Source: Prinia subflava
Lineage: Eukaryota > Chordata > Aves > Passeriformes > Cisticolidae
Direction: 5' to 3'
Length of the DNA: 64,000 bases
NCBI RefSeq assembly: GCF_021018805.1
Contig: NC_086258.1
Location: forward strand, 6,983,081-7,047,080
Shown one piece after another: positions 61,527 through 64,000 of the stretch (its first letter is position 1; each line of letters starts with the position of its first letter). The position numbers and the translations under genes were made by a program. The notes beneath the pieces were generated by a model, which was given only the letters and a program-made list of their open reading frames with translations, did not search any database and had not been told where the DNA came from.

Positions 61527-64000
61527 GTAAGTGTTTCCCTCCTTATTTGCTGCCTTAGAACAAACTCTGCTGGTGGCTGGAGGTGGTGTCCAGCCCGGGT
61601 GGCACTGTAAGGACGTTCTGGGGTGGCCACGGTGGCCACTGCCTGGAGCTCTCGATCTGCTGAGCAGGGAGAGGGCACCCTGCCCACCCCAGGGCTGTGC
61701 CAGCCCTGCAGTAGGGATGGGGCTGACAGGCTGAGGGGAGGGCCAGGAGGAGCCAGGGAGGGCTGAGCAAGTGCTGGGTGAGGTCTGGGTTTTGGAAAAG
61801 CTCTGCTCACTGCAAGCACACAACCTGAGCTGCTCCTCTGCTTGCCAAAGTGTGGGGTGTGCTCGCCAGTCCCATCCCAAAGGGCTGCTCCAGCACTGCT
61901 GGGATTTTATAGGATGTGGGTAGGTGGTCTCAGTTTGAGGCAGAGTGAAGGGCAGGGCAGTGGGGTGGTTTGGCCCCTGCACACCCACAGCTCTGGCAGT
62001 TCCTCTGACACCCACAAATTTCACTAAAACCCCTGAAAATGTGGTTCTCCCTCTCTTCCAGCCTCCACATGAAAGGGCTCTGTGGACAGACATTTGCCCT
62101 TGTAGTTAAAATCTTTAACTTATTTTCTCTTAAATATTAATCATCGCATTTCATTCCGTGCACCACAAAGCTCAGCAGGAGCATTTGATTTATAATTCAC
62201 AAGGCTTTACATTGTTAAAGAGTTCAGGGGTCAAAGCAAAGAGCAAAGCAGTAATGCCCCCTCCCAAAGGTCCCCCAGGAGTGGTCCAGGCACACGTTTA
62301 AGGGACAGCCACCAAGCCAACCCTTGCTGGCAGGGTTTCCACTGGGCTGAGCACTGGACAAGGAGTGTCTTCTAAAAGAGTATATTATTCTTTTATTATA
62401 ATGAGAAGGGGAGTTCTCCCTCTAAATCAGTGCAGGGAGTCCCATTTTCTATTGCCAGTGCTACCCCTGGGCCCAGCCAGTCAGGGCACCTCTTGAAAAT
62501 ACAAGAGAAGAATGCTCCTTCATCACCAAGGAATGCCCAAACATTTATGATCATCAGAACATGCTGCCAGTAGTTACCCAGTTCCCTCCAGCCTGAGGGC
62601 TCTCATTAGTACCAAGGAAGACATTTCCACTAATTCCAGATAAGTAGCAGCTTTTCCTTTTAAAAGATCGTTTGAAAAGAAAGATTAAGTCCAAGGTTGC
62701 AAATAAAACCGTTAACTATTGATGGGTCAGTCTGTATTTCCATTTATCTGACTGGCTGCAGAAGGATTAAAAGGAGAACACCAGATTGCTTCCCACTCCA
62801 CTCACTGCAGCTCTGTGCAAACCCTCTCTGGTTAAAGATGCTCCAGACTTCAGCTCCACTGACCTCCAAGGAAGCAAAAGACACAAACTGCAATCAGCTC
62901 TGTGCATCTCTTGATTCAGTCAATACCAAGCTGAAATCTTTCTATTCTGGGCACCGGCAGTATTTCCTTGTAGCGTACGCCTGCCATGTGCTGTAACACT
63001 TGCAAACACCGTGTACAGCCGTGAATGAGAGCTACACAAATGCAAAACATGGATTTGCCTTCCTGTCCCTGCCTCACCCCAGCCTGGCCTGGCTCTCGCT
63101 TCCCAAAGCAGAAACCAGCACTCACAGCAATGTCCCTGAGCAATTCCCTGGTGAAGAATCAAGCTAAGAACAGGAATAATATATGGCATAAAGGTATTTT
63201 TTAGATTTTTTGGGATGGGTTTGTGCCATACCACTGTATTCATGGCCCCTTCTCCTCCATCCTGCACCAGTGCTGTTCTCTCCAGAGGGCTAAAGAGTTA
63301 TAAAAACAGAGGAAGAGCAGCCCTGCTGAGGTGAGCAAGGAGCCCACCCAGCACCCAGGGCACAGAGTAGGAGGAGGCTGCAGGAGAGCTCCAGGTTCCA
63401 ACCCGGCCTTAGGACTGGGCTGGGAGGCCATCAAGCTAAATTTTCAGGGCCTCTGTCACCGAGAATGACACTTGGCCACTTACTGCTGAGCATCCCCTGA
63501 TGGTCAGGGAGAGAGGAATCAGCAAGAATTGGCCCTTCCATCGCCGGTGCTGGGTGGTGACTTGACACCTATCGACGTGCAGGGAGGGGAGCCGAGCCCG
63601 CAGAGGATGTGAGCCGAGTTTTGCTCCCCCTGCACTAAGGAAGTGCTGGGCAAAAATCGATGTCCCTGCCCACGGATCGTTAGAGCCCCCGAGCCCCGGG
63701 CCTGGCTGCCAGGGGGAGGGCGAGCAGCTCGCACAGCTCCTCGCTGCCAGCCCGCTCAGGTGCCTTTTGGTGTCCTGTTATCCTTTCTCTTCAGGTTTTA
63801 ATTATTTCCTTGTAACAGGTGGCTTCTCATAGGAGCCTGGCTTTCCAGCAGAGAAGTTCTTACGGTGACTGTATTGCTTTCTTAGGTGTCTTTCAAAGCA
63901 GCAGGGGACTGTCCGTGCAGTTAAACTCGCGTTACTCAGAATTAAGCGCAGCCCAGCGGGGCTCCTGCCCTGCTCAGACAGCTGCAATCAAAACTGAAGA
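61527..64000 (+). other. NTNG2 intron 2, partial
   Basis: Begins with a consensus donor. I looked for the next coding exon (ENPYLCSNEC region) and did not find it. GC-rich at first and again near 63.5-63.75 kb. No repeat or RNA gene recognised. Confidence 0.6.

Noticed and set aside
61056..62093. 345-codon minus-strand open frame
   Set aside because: It runs antisense across the NTNG2 coding exon and both its intron flanks, and resembles no protein; the NTNG2 frame is clearly the real one.

Overview
The window looks like nuclear DNA from a bird, most likely a songbird (passerine). Three things support this: many truncated CR1 LINE fragments; a tRNA-Ile-headed SINE with a CR1 tail, as in the zebra-finch family TguSINE1; and sparse, intron-split vertebrate genes. 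Nothing in it is bacterial. Exact species cannot be read from the sequence.

Two protein-coding genes are recognised, arranged head to head. MED27 (Mediator subunit 27) is on the minus strand: coding exon 1 ends its start codon at 29431 and exon 2 is at 26598-26742, joined across a 2.48-kb intron in matching phase. Everything left of 26598 is then probably MED27 intron 2, because I could not find exon 3. NTNG2 (netrin-G2) is on the plus strand: a GC-rich promoter/5' UTR island at about 57.4-58.5 kb, then a first coding exon at 61314-61526. The rest of the gene lies beyond the right edge. The roughly 28 kb between the two promoters holds no protein gene I can support, only CR1 fragments, simple repeats, a GC-rich patch with a CTCF-like motif, and unannotated unique sequence. 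MED27 next to NTNG2 matches the order known at human 9q34.

The most notable object is a young endogenous retrovirus at 3939-7660, lying in the same orientation as MED27 inside its intron 2. Its two 324-bp LTRs look identical over their whole length and are flanked by a 6-bp target duplication (agatgt). The interior is a mosaic of broken betaretrovirus-like parts: a Gag matrix piece, dUTPase/protease scraps, a 66-bp poly(A) tract with about 530 bp of unrecognised sequence, the end of reverse transcriptase plus the start of RNase H, and the C-terminal tail of Env. It cannot encode a working virus, so it was probably mobilised by a helper. The internal poly(A) tract and the unrecognised block beside it are the best candidates for something undescribed here.

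Region by region: 1-3932 MED27 intron 2 with one CR1 fragment; 3933-7666 provirus and target duplications; 7667-26597 intron 2, mostly unique AT-rich sequence with a 77-bp tandem duplication; 26598-29431 MED27 exons 2 and 1; 29425-29520 MED27 promoter elements (YY1 and ZNF143 type); 29608-30520 SINE and CR1 cluster; 30521-57394 intergenic; 57395-64000 5' part of NTNG2.
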